DNA of 33,572 nt from an uncultured Gammaproteobacteria bacterium (GTDB taxonomy: Bacteria > Pseudomonadota > Gammaproteobacteria > Steroidobacterales > UBA11654): contig CACPJA010000012.1 in the NCBI GenBank assembly GCA_902634075.1, positions 1 to 33,572 of the forward strand, in the 5' to 3' direction. Of this stretch, positions 26,606 to 33,572 are shown piece by piece. Position numbers and translations under genes: made by a program. Below the pieces are notes generated by a model that worked only from the letters and a program-made list of their open reading frames with translations, was not told where the DNA came from and searched no databases. The number at the start of each line of letters is the position of its first letter. The first letter of the stretch is position 1.

Positions 26606-27747
26606 TTACAGCAGAAGATTTTATCCTCAAGTCAAAGGAGAAGGGATTTAATATATACAGCGGTGTTCCTTGCTCTTATTTGAAATCATTTATTAATTAT
26701 ATTATTGATTCAGATGACATAAGTTATATACCTGCAGCAAGTGAAGGAGATGCAATAGGAATAGCTGCAGGGTCTTATTTAGGCGGACGAAGTCCAGTGG
26801 TTATGCTTCAGAACTCTGGACTGGGTAATACAGTAAACCCAATTACTTCCTTGCTACAGACGTTCAAGATACCAGTTTTAATAATAGTAACCCTTAGAGG
26901 CGATCCTAATGCTCCAGCAGACGAACCACAACATCAACTAATGGGTAAAATAACAACAGATCTAATAGAACTTATGGGGCTGGAATGGGATTGGTTTCCT
27001 GAATCCAGCAAGGAATTAGATCTCAAACTGGAAAAAGCATCTGCCACAATACATCAAGATAAATGCTCTTTTGTGATGGTAATGAAGCAAGGTGCTGTGG
27101 AGCCTTATGAATTGCATAGTGGAGAAACTGAAAATCATAGAAAGGACCAAATTATTCAGGATAATATTTATCAATCCGATGAAGTAACTCGAGAAGAGGT
27201 TCTGTTATCGATACTCGAACACACTTCTGATAAGGACTTATTAATTGCTACCACAGGGTACACAGGAAGAGAGCTGTATAGCTTGAAAGACCAGCCTAAT
27301 AATTTTTATATGGTTGGCTCAATGGGTTGTGCAATAGATATTGGTTTAGGCTTAGCTTTATCAAAACCTAAATATCGGGTGATTGTGATCGACGGCGACG
27401 GGGCTTTATTGATGAGACTAGGGGCATTAACTTCTGTTGGCTATGAAGCTCCAAGAAATCTGTTACATCTTGTTTTAGATAATGGCACTTATGAGTCTAC
27501 AGGCTCACAGAAAACAGTTTCTCAATTTGTTGATTTCAAAAGTATTGCGCTAGCCTCCAGTTACACAAGAGCAATCTCTACCAATTCACTGCAACAACTC
27601 GAAGAAATATTTAATAAACAAAATGAAGGCACAACTTTCATTCATTTTCCTATTACAAATGGGGTAAAAAATAACCTTCCTCGGCCGAATATAAAGCCTT
27701 ATGAGGTTGCAGATAGATTCAGGACTAATATAGAGGATTATCACTAA
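26602..27747 (+). CDS. ppd: phosphonopyruvate decarboxylase
   Basis: A 381-residue thiamine-diphosphate enzyme that decarboxylates phosphonopyruvate to phosphonoacetaldehyde, making the unfavourable PepM reaction go forward. The cofactor Glu lies in [13 protein letters not shown] near residue 48. The TPP-binding block runs from DGDGALLM near 265 to [12 protein letters not shown] near 292. The length is typical of Ppd rather than the longer sulfopyruvate or acetolactate enzymes. The start overlaps the pepM stop by 4 nt and the stop shares one base with the transaminase ATG, showing tight translational coupling. Confidence 0.94.
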   Translation: MITAEDFILKSKEKGFNIYSGVPCSYLKSFINYIIDSDDISYIPAASEGDAIGIAAGSYLGGRSPVVMLQNSGLGNTVNPITSLLQTFKIPVLIIVTLRGDPNAPADEPQHQLMGKITTDLIELMGLEWDWFPESSKELDLKLEKASATIHQDKCSFVMVMKQGAVEPYELHSGETENHRKDQIIQDNIYQSDEVTREEVLLSILEHTSDKDLLIATTGYTGRELYSLKDQPNNFYMVGSMGCAIDIGLGLALSKPKYRVIVIDGDGALLMRLGALTSVGYEAPRNLLHLVLDNGTYESTGSQKTVSQFVDFKSIALASSYTRAISTNSLQQLEEIFNKQNEGTTFIHFPITNGVKNNLPRPNIKPYEVADRFRTNIEDYH

Positions 27748-28847
27748 TGGGTAATGCAAGAAATAATATTTTACTTAACCCGGGACCTGTTAATTTAAGT
27801 CAAGCAGTTAAACAAGCAATGATGCATGAAGATGTTTGCCACAGAGAAATTGAATTTGGTGAACTCGTGCAATCGATTAATGAACGATTAACTAAGATCT
27901 ATCCTTCTCTTGATAAATTTAAAGCTGTGCTTTTAAGTTGCTCAGGAACCGGAGCCGTTGAAGCCATGATTTCTTCATTTATTAATCAAGGAAAAACTTT
28001 AGCCATTAGCAATGGGGTGTATGGACAGCGCATGGAGAAAATTCTAAATATCTATAAAAAACCCTACGAGGTGATAGAGTTTGATCTAGATCATGAGATT
28101 GATCTTGCGAGACTAGAGGACCAATTAAAGTCTGATCGTGAAATAAGCAATATGACTTTAGTCCATCATGAGACAACAACAGGCCGTTTAAATTCTTTAA
28201 ATTCTATAGGCCAACTATGTAAGGACTATGATGTTAAGCTTTTTTTAGATGCTGTGAGTAGCTTTGGCGCTGAGGACATTCAAGCAAACGCGATAAATCT
28301 AGCTGCCGTTGCTGCCAGTGCTAACAAATGCCTTCATGGTGCACCTGGTGCCTCATTTGTTATTGCACATCAAGATTTGTGGAATGATGAGCCAGATCAA
28401 GCGGGTAGCGTTTATTTTGATCTTTATTCATATTATAAGCTTCAGCAAGATCAAGGGTTTTCTCCTTTCACTCAAGCAACCCATGTTTTACATGCGTTTG
28501 ATGTGGCACTAGATGAATTTTTTCACCAGGGAGGATGGGATTCTAGAAACGCAGAGTATTCTGAAAAAGCAAGCCGAATAATGAGGACATTATCCAAATT
28601 AGGAATAGAGCCTTTGATAAAAGCCGAAGATTTTTCCTGTGTTTTACATTCTTATTTATTGCCTAAAGATCACAGCTATGATGATCTTCATCGATTTATG
28701 AAGAAAAATGGTTTTATTATCTATCAAGGGCAGGGCGACTTAAGCGACAGAATCTTTAGGATTTCTACAATGGGTGAAATTTCAACTTCAGATGTAACAA
28801 GATTATGCGACTTGTTTATCAAATACTTTGATAATTTGAATGACTAA
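27747..28847 (+). CDS. 2-aminoethylphosphonate-type transaminase (class V aminotransferase)
   Basis: A 366-residue PLP-dependent aminotransferase. In this context it should convert phosphonoacetaldehyde to 2-aminoethylphosphonate. NPGPVNLS near residue 11, CHREIEFGEL near 32, HHETTTGRLNSL near 144 and the PLP lysine, Lys194 in SANKCLHGAPG, match the AEP transaminase (PhnW/AepZ) group. The family is also used in AEP breakdown, but position directly after pepM and ppd makes synthesis the reasonable direction. It overlaps the next nucleotidyltransferase gene by 8 nt. In Treponema the equivalent transaminase and cytidylyltransferase are one fused protein (PntC), which supports the pairing here. 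Confidence 0.92.
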   Translation: MGNARNNILLNPGPVNLSQAVKQAMMHEDVCHREIEFGELVQSINERLTKIYPSLDKFKAVLLSCSGTGAVEAMISSFINQGKTLAISNGVYGQRMEKILNIYKKPYEVIEFDLDHEIDLARLEDQLKSDREISNMTLVHHETTTGRLNSLNSIGQLCKDYDVKLFLDAVSSFGAEDIQANAINLAAVAASANKCLHGAPGASFVIAHQDLWNDEPDQAGSVYFDLYSYYKLQQDQGFSPFTQATHVLHAFDVALDEFFHQGGWDSRNAEYSEKASRIMRTLSKLGIEPLIKAEDFSCVLHSYLLPKDHSYDDLHRFMKKNGFIIYQGQGDLSDRIFRISTMGEISTSDVTRLCDLFIKYFDNLND

Positions 28848-29577
28848 AGAAGCAGTAATTCTGGCTGCAGGCCAAGGTTTGCGACTGGGGACACATGCAG
28901 ACAATAAGCCTAAAGGTTGTCTTAAGCTAGGCAATTTAAGCATCATCGAAGAATCAGTGGAAAAACTTATAAATATTGGTGTTGAGACAATTTGGATAGT
29001 CACTGGTTTCCAGTCACAATATTTTGATCAACTGGTTGAACGATTCCCTGATCATCTTAAGACCGTCAGAAATAAATCCTATAAAATCTCTGGTTCGATG
29101 TATTCATTAGCTCAAATGAGCGAATTAATTAACCCGCCTTTTCTACTTTTGGAGTCCGATATTATTTATGAAAATAGAGCGCTAGAAGAGATCGTTAATT
29201 ATTCTGAAGAGAATTGTGTTTTATTATCAGGGTTTACAGGGTCTGGAGATGAGGTCTTTGTTGAAACTATTGAAAAGAAATTGGTTTTTATGTCAAAAGA
29301 TCGAGCCTTACTTGGAGATGAGCCAGCAGGTGAGTTGGTCGGTATTTCAAAGATCAGCCAATCTTTATTTACGGCTATGATAGATTTTTCAGCACGCGAG
29401 TTTAAAAAATCATTATTGATTGACTACGAAACTGACGCCCTAGTTAGCTGTGCTAAAAAAGAAAATATCGACTGTTTATTGATACCTGATTTAGTGTGGG
29501 CTGAGATAGATGATTACACCCATTTACAGCGAGCGAAAGAGATTATATATCCAGAAATCCAAAGACGAGAAAGCTAG
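28840..29577 (+). CDS. nucleotidyltransferase, probable AEP cytidylyltransferase (PntC/LicC-like)
   Basis: A 245-residue nucleotidyltransferase with an intact N-terminal LAAGQGLRLG (residues 8-17), DNKPKGCLKLG near 22, and ESDIIYENRAL near 105 with the metal-binding Asp. Overall it resembles LicC/PntC-type cytidylyltransferases that make CDP-choline or CMP-AEP. It starts inside the AEP transaminase gene (8-nt overlap), so the natural prediction is CTP plus AEP to CMP-AEP. Sugar-phosphate substrates cannot be excluded by sequence alone. It is the last gene of the tightly overlapped block; a 58-nt gap with a promoter follows. Confidence 0.87.
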   Translation: MTKEAVILAAGQGLRLGTHADNKPKGCLKLGNLSIIEESVEKLINIGVETIWIVTGFQSQYFDQLVERFPDHLKTVRNKSYKISGSMYSLAQMSELINPPFLLLESDIIYENRALEEIVNYSEENCVLLSGFTGSGDEVFVETIEKKLVFMSKDRALLGDEPAGELVGISKISQSLFTAMIDFSAREFKKSLLIDYETDALVSCAKKENIDCLLIPDLVWAEIDDYTHLQRAKEIIYPEIQRRES

Positions 29578-29579
29578 AG

Positions 29580-29608
29580 TTGGGATAAGCCAATATATTT
29601 CTTATAAT
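29580..29608 (+). promoter_or_regulatory. sigma70-like promoter for the envelope block
   Basis: TTGGGA at 29580-29585, a 17-nt spacer and TATAAT at 29603-29608 make the best-looking promoter in the window (4 of 6 and 6 of 6 matches). Start of transcription would be near 29615, about 20 nt before ATG 29636. It would allow the downstream genes to be expressed separately from the phosphonate genes. Confidence 0.55.
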
Positions 29609-29635
29609 AACCTCAAGTATTGATCGAGCAGCAAG

Positions 29636-29836
29636 ATGAAAAGAGAATACAAGATATTAATTTGTTTTTTTTCCATGGTTTATGGATCTTCGGCCTATGC
29701 CTACCTTGATCCAAGTACAGGCGGAATGCTTATCTCTGCAATAGTTGGAATGTTCGCCACTCTCGGCTTGGTTATAAAGTCTTACTGGTATAAGTTAAAA
29801 TCTTTGTTCACAACTAAGGATGACACTGAGGAATAA
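29636..29836 (+). CDS. small exported 'YLDP' membrane protein (66 aa)
   Basis: A 66-residue protein with a signal peptide (MKREYKILICFFSMVYGSSA, then YA) immediately followed by YLDPSTGGM, then a transmembrane helix (about residues 32-48) and a basic, then acidic tail. From memory, small proteins with an N-terminal YLDPGTGS-like motif after the signal peptide recur in bacterial polysaccharide and surface-glycan gene clusters, but their function is unknown. Here it opens the block of envelope genes next to the phosphonate pathway. It lies 58 nt after the nucleotidyltransferase gene and 18 nt before the TagB-like gene. Confidence 0.82.
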   Translation: MKREYKILICFFSMVYGSSAYAYLDPSTGGMLISAIVGMFATLGLVIKSYWYKLKSLFTTKDDTEE

Positions 29837-29854
29837 TCCTGAAAAATATTTAAA

Positions 29855-30988
29855 TTGAACAATTTTTTAAAAGCTTTGTGTGGTTATCGATCTTTTAAGA
29901 ATGCTAACGACAGTGATAAAGAGCTCGTTTTCTATTCTGAAAGCGGTCAAGATTGGCATCATTTTAGGCCCCTTATTGAGGGGATGCTGGATTATTACGA
30001 ACACAAGATCGCTTATGTTTCTTCAGATCCCAATGATCCTGGATTGAGATTAAAAGATAATAAACTCACAACATATTTTATTGGCTCTGGTGTCTTTAGA
30101 ATTTTATTTTTTCAGTATCTTGATACAGCTCTTTGTTTACTCACAATGATGGATTTAGATAATTTTGAGCTTAAGCGATCAATAAATAATGTCCATTATG
30201 TCTACCTGTTTCACAGCCTAACCAGCACCCATATGGTCGATAATGCAGAATCTTTTGATAATTACGATAGTTTATTATGTGCAGGCCCCCACCAGATAAA
30301 AGAAATAAGGGCGAGGGAAAATCACTATAAATTGCCAGCTAAAAACTTAATCGCTTATGGATATCACAGGTTAGAAGAGTTGATTGAATTGCAATATTTA
30401 AAAGAAACTCCAAGTCGTGAAATTTTAATTGCTCCGACTTGGGGTGAGAATAGTATTTTAAATACAGTGGGCATTGAGCTGTGTGAAATTGTTCTTGATG
30501 CGGGTTATATATTAACCGTTAGACCACATTATGAAACATCAAAAAGAACTCCTAAGGTTATAGAGCAACTGAAGAATCAATTTAAAGGGCATGAAAATTT
30601 TCAGCTGGTGTTAGAAATGGGAGAGAACGATTCCCTATTTACATCAGATCTATTGATCTCTGATTGGTCTGGGATAGCTATTGAATATGCATTAGGGCTT
30701 GGAAAACCAGTCGCATTTATTGATCTACTCCCTAGAGTAAGAAATGACGATTGGGAGAGACTAAATATAGAGCCTTTAGAATCAAGCATTAGAACAAAGA
30801 TAGGGAAAATCATTTCACCACAGGATATTAATTCCTTACCTAGGGTTATAGAAGGAATGATTGATAATCAGGAAAAATTTAGCCAAGAGATAGGACAGTT
30901 GAGAGAAAAATATGTATATAATTTAGGACAAACTAGAACCATTGGACCTAGAGAGATAAAACAATTACTCAACCAAATAAATCACTAG
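29855..30988 (+). CDS. CDP-glycerol glycerophosphotransferase-like (TagB/TagF family) protein
   Basis: A 377-residue GT-B-like phosphotransferase. Enzymes of this family move a phosphoglycerol-type unit from a CDP-activated donor to a glycan or lipid. The C-terminal block SDLLISDWSGIAIEYALGLG followed by KPVAFID matches the DvlItDYSS...kPi motif of TagB/TagF, and RPHYETSKR near residue 225 and YHRLEEL near 168 also fit. The start is TTG 29855 with no clear ribosome site; an internal start is possible but would remove conserved sequence. Directly downstream of a probable CMP-AEP-making enzyme, it is the best candidate to transfer the AEP phosphonate to a surface acceptor. That role is inferred. 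Confidence 0.82.
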   Translation: MNNFLKALCGYRSFKNANDSDKELVFYSESGQDWHHFRPLIEGMLDYYEHKIAYVSSDPNDPGLRLKDNKLTTYFIGSGVFRILFFQYLDTALCLLTMMDLDNFELKRSINNVHYVYLFHSLTSTHMVDNAESFDNYDSLLCAGPHQIKEIRARENHYKLPAKNLIAYGYHRLEELIELQYLKETPSREILIAPTWGENSILNTVGIELCEIVLDAGYILTVRPHYETSKRTPKVIEQLKNQFKGHENFQLVLEMGENDSLFTSDLLISDWSGIAIEYALGLGKPVAFIDLLPRVRNDDWERLNIEPLESSIRTKIGKIISPQDINSLPRVIEGMIDNQEKFSQEIGQLREKYVYNLGQTRTIGPREIKQLLNQINH

Positions 30989-31011
30989 ATAGATCGAGCT
31001 TAATCAGATGG

Positions 31012-32778
31012 GTGGCTTGGTTTGGCTTTATAAATGGACTGATCGCAACAATTATCGGGATAAGATACGCTCTGTTTTTTCCTTTTCCTGAGACTTTTCT
31101 ATCCTTCTCATATGTTTTTTTAGCTACCCTAACTCATTTTATAACGCTCCATTACCTTCCTCTCGTGATTATATTAGTACCAATTGCTTGGATCACTTCT
31201 TCAAGGCTTCTTTGTTTTTCTTTAGCAGTCATTTTTTCTGCAATAGTTAATTCATTGTTAATTTTAGACACTAATTTTTTCGCAGAAAATCAATTTCATA
31301 TTAGCCTTATAACTTTCCTTATTTTTGAGAGTTCCACCTATTGGATTATGGGCTTACAATTAGTTATCGCCCTGATCTTTGAGGTATTTATAGGGTTAGA
31401 GGTCTTTAAAAAAATTGATGCACAAAAATCAAGAGGAAGTCATGGGTTTGTCTTAGCTTCTGTAGTTATCCTTTTTTGGTTGTATGTTCAAGGGACTCAT
31501 ATTTGGGCAGATGCTACTTATCAAAATTCGATCACTACTTTTACCCGATATTTACCAATGTATAGACCCATTCATGCTAAAAGGGATTTAGCTAAGATGG
31601 GTTTGATTGATTCTGATGACCTAAGACAAATAAGGACATCAGATCGTAGATCACTCTCTGAACTTAATTACCCCACACAAGATCTCATGTGTGATGTAGA
31701 CCAGGGCGAGAATTTAAATGTATTGCTTGTTGTCATAGACGCTCTTCGTCCTGATATTATCTCAGCTGAAATTACACCTAATCTATATACCTTCAAGAAG
31801 GAGAATTCTAGTTTTAATAACCACTTCACGGGAGGAACATCCTCAAGGATGGGTATGTTCTCAATCTTTTATGGTATACCAACCACTTACTGGCGAATTT
31901 TTCATGATAATCTTGAACCTGCGGCTTTAATTAGGCAGTTGCAATCTGATAATTACAGGATAAAAGCTATCAGTTCTTCGGGTCTTGGTAGTCCGGGACT
32001 TCTTGATCGGACTGCTTTGGCATCTGTTGAAGACATTAATTTAAAATCACTTGAAACCTCCCAAAAAGAAAGCAACAGATCTGTGACGCGTCAGTGGATT
32101 GAGCACCTCAATTCAAATTTCAACCAAAAACAATCATCTTTTACCTTTCTTCATTTCGATCCTCCGATTGATGATGTTGATGAATTAATTAACGTGTCGG
32201 TGCCCAAAAGATTTAACAATGTTGGAGATAAATCGCACCAAGAAGAAGTTGCTAAATACATTGCATCAGTTCAATTTGTTGACAATCAGATCGGGATTTT
32301 TTTGGATAACTTCAGTGAAAGAGGTTTGGATGAAAACACGATACTTATAATCACTTCTGATCATGGTTATGAACTCAATGATTACAATACTGGTTATTAT
32401 GGACATTCAAGTAATTATTCACCGGCTCAGATGAGGGTGCCCTTATTCATCAAATGGCCAGGAAAACAACCTAGTGTGATTGATCGCCTGACTTCACATA
32501 ATGATTTATCACCTACAATAATGAATTCTGTTTTAGGCTGTAAAAATTCAAGCCTGGATTTTAGCAGCGGTTATAGCCTGTTTGATAAAAAGCCTTGGCA
32601 ATTTATAGTCGCAGGAAGCTATGATTCTTTCGCCATTATTTCTCCTGAAAGAACCATTACTTCATTTGGTGGATATTATGAAGTCAGGGATGAGAATTAT
32701 AAATTAACGCAGTTATCGGAAGACGATAAAGACCTTATCCAATCAGCAATGTTAGAGATGAAGCGTTTTTATAAATGA
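31012..32778 (+). CDS. YejM/PbgA-like inner-membrane sulfatase-fold protein with metal motif retained
   Basis: A 588-residue protein matching E. coli YejM (PbgA/LapC, 586 aa), an inner-membrane regulator of lipopolysaccharide synthesis. Five hydrophobic segments (about residues 5-165, DUF3413 region) are followed by a periplasmic sulfatase/alkaline-phosphatase-fold domain from about 235. GTHIWADATYQNSITTFTRY near 165 closely parallels YejM's HVVYIWADANFYRPIT. Unlike E. coli YejM (TAGRG at this place), it keeps TSDHGYEL near 448, the Asp in VVIDALRPD near 242, Thr near 275 and a His in YGHSS near 463, so catalysis is possible. GTG 31012 is the only usable start near the TagB-like stop. Confidence 0.9.
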   Translation: MAWFGFINGLIATIIGIRYALFFPFPETFLSFSYVFLATLTHFITLHYLPLVIILVPIAWITSSRLLCFSLAVIFSAIVNSLLILDTNFFAENQFHISLITFLIFESSTYWIMGLQLVIALIFEVFIGLEVFKKIDAQKSRGSHGFVLASVVILFWLYVQGTHIWADATYQNSITTFTRYLPMYRPIHAKRDLAKMGLIDSDDLRQIRTSDRRSLSELNYPTQDLMCDVDQGENLNVLLVVIDALRPDIISAEITPNLYTFKKENSSFNNHFTGGTSSRMGMFSIFYGIPTTYWRIFHDNLEPAALIRQLQSDNYRIKAISSSGLGSPGLLDRTALASVEDINLKSLETSQKESNRSVTRQWIEHLNSNFNQKQSSFTFLHFDPPIDDVDELINVSVPKRFNNVGDKSHQEEVAKYIASVQFVDNQIGIFLDNFSERGLDENTILIITSDHGYELNDYNTGYYGHSSNYSPAQMRVPLFIKWPGKQPSVIDRLTSHNDLSPTIMNSVLGCKNSSLDFSSGYSLFDKKPWQFIVAGSYDSFAIISPERTITSFGGYYEVRDENYKLTQLSEDDKDLIQSAMLEMKRFYK

Positions 32779-33572
32779 AGAAAATTGCTTTAGCTATTTT
32801 TATTTTGATTGGTTTGACCAGTTATCAATACGGCATGTCTCTAGAGCCATTAGTCAGCCCTTTTCAAAATATCAACTTTAACAAAGAGCACCCAACTGTT
32901 AAGGGTTGGAAAGTATGCTTCAGGAATTGTAACGAAAAGCCATTGATGGCAGTTGATTTTGTCAATAATCAAAATGAATTAATTATTTTTGAACAAAACG
33001 GCAAACTTAATCAGTCCCTCTACAATCTTTCTATAGAGGAGAATGATAGGGGCTATATTGCTACTTATAACATCAGAGATAATCAAACATCTTCAATTAA
33101 GTCCGTTGTTTTCAAAATCTCTAATGAAAACTCATTGCTTGATATGACCGTTGATTCGGATGATTCTTTTGATTTGGTGTTTAATCTAAAAGATCTTTTA
33201 CCTGAAGAGAATATTAACGGGTTTGGAGGCCTTTACAACGGCACCAGGCTTGTGGCAATAAATTCACAGAAAGTTGAATCGTTGGTTTCTTTATCAAATA
33301 TCAAAGACCAGGAAATCGAATGGTTGGGAGTAAGATCGCGTTTTTGGACGTTTTTAATCAATTCAGATGATCTGAATTCAACGGTGATTGATGATGTTAA
33401 CGAAGAGAATCTTTCTTTCAGGCTCAAATCATCCTCTGTTGATGCGATCAGTAAGCATCAGTTTAGAATATACTTTGGTCCTGTAGAGCGATCTCAGATC
33501 GAGAAAGTTTCGCTCACACTTAATCAATTAATGTATTCAGCTCTTTGGGATTGGTTGAGACTAATATGTAGA
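32775..33572 (+). CDS. divergent YidC-like protein, 5' part (3' end outside window)
   Basis: An open frame of 266 codons from ATG 32775 to the window end, with no stop. It overlaps the YejM-like stop by ATGA. The product begins with one hydrophobic helix (MKKIALAIFILIGLTSYQYG) followed by about 230 residues rich in beta strands. The segment EWLGVRSRFWTFL near 188 and, near the end, FRIYFGPVERSQIEK then LMYSALWDWLRLIC match the end of the periplasmic domain of YidC (E. coli LWVGPEIQDKM ... VDYGWLWFIS). The insertase membrane core would follow outside the window. The sequence is diverged, so it is likely a paralogue of the housekeeping YidC, not the essential copy. Confidence 0.72.
   Translation, partial: MKKIALAIFILIGLTSYQYGMSLEPLVSPFQNINFNKEHPTVKGWKVCFRNCNEKPLMAVDFVNNQNELIIFEQNGKLNQSLYNLSIEENDRGYIATYNIRDNQTSSIKSVVFKISNENSLLDMTVDSDDSFDLVFNLKDLLPEENINGFGGLYNGTRLVAINSQKVESLVSLSNIKDQEIEWLGVRSRFWTFLINSDDLNSTVIDDVNEENLSFRLKSSSVDAISKHQFRIYFGPVERSQIEKVSLTLNQLMYSALWDWLRLICR

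Noticed and set aside
1-33572. CRISPR arrays, tRNA or rRNA genes, insertion sequences, prophage or att sites
   Set aside because: No direct repeats with regular spacers, tRNA-like cloverleaf sequence, transposase or integrase genes were seen by eye; a tRNAscan or repeat search would be needed to exclude small cases.

Overview
The window is a gene-dense, AT-rich stretch of bacterial chromosome with almost no intergenic space. Many neighbouring genes overlap by 1-8 nt, and four convergent pairs overlap by exactly 4 nt. The organism is most likely a streamlined, probably marine, gammaproteobacterium. This rests on a YejM/PbgA-type envelope protein, a PykA-type pyruvate kinase, a Wzi-family outer-membrane protein, a BCCT osmolyte transporter, signal-peptide-bearing S9 and carboxylesterase enzymes, and a Ca-type PQQ alcohol dehydrogenase. 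The exact clade cannot be fixed from the sequence alone. I found no rRNA, tRNA, CRISPR array, insertion sequence or prophage.

Layout. 1-4800 (+): the 3' end of a gamma-glutamyltranspeptidase gene, a glutamate/dicarboxylate symporter, pyruvate kinase and an HMG-CoA-synthase-family enzyme. 4797-8454 (-): an apparent operon of a 49-residue single-pass membrane protein, a BCCT transporter and a periplasmic S9 peptidase. 8559-11137 (+): class II aldolase, aldehyde dehydrogenase and a thioredoxin-like [2Fe-2S] ferredoxin. 11118-13220 (-): a quinohemoprotein alcohol dehydrogenase. 13346-16002 (+): two exported amidohydrolases, the second without most metal ligands. 15999-17759 (-): a Wzi-like outer-membrane protein with a long polar tail. 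17861-20600 (+): a lipoprotein carboxylesterase, an EVE-domain protein and a DUF4399-like secreted protein. 20597-21397 (-): an alpha/beta hydrolase with an abnormal nucleophile elbow. 21480-22565 (+): a UbiX-like prenyl-FMN synthase and an FMN-split-barrel protein. 22562-23350 (-): an SDR oxidoreductase.

The most interesting region is 23484 to the window end, all on the + strand. A UbiD-family decarboxylase is followed after 5 nt by a complete route to 2-aminoethylphosphonate (AEP): PEP mutase fused to a nucleotidyltransferase domain, phosphonopyruvate decarboxylase, and an AEP-type transaminase. A second, intact nucleotidyltransferase follows, a candidate for making CMP-AEP. Behind a good sigma70-like promoter comes an envelope block: a small exported 'YLDP' protein, a TagB/TagF-like CDP-glycerol-type phosphotransferase, a YejM/PbgA homologue that keeps a metal-binding Asp-His-Gly lost in E. 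coli YejM, and the start of a divergent YidC-like protein cut by the window edge. My reading is that AEP is made, activated with CTP and attached to a surface lipid or glycan. The biosynthetic part follows from known families. The combination with YejM-like and YidC-like proteins is inference and is the best candidate here for an undescribed system.
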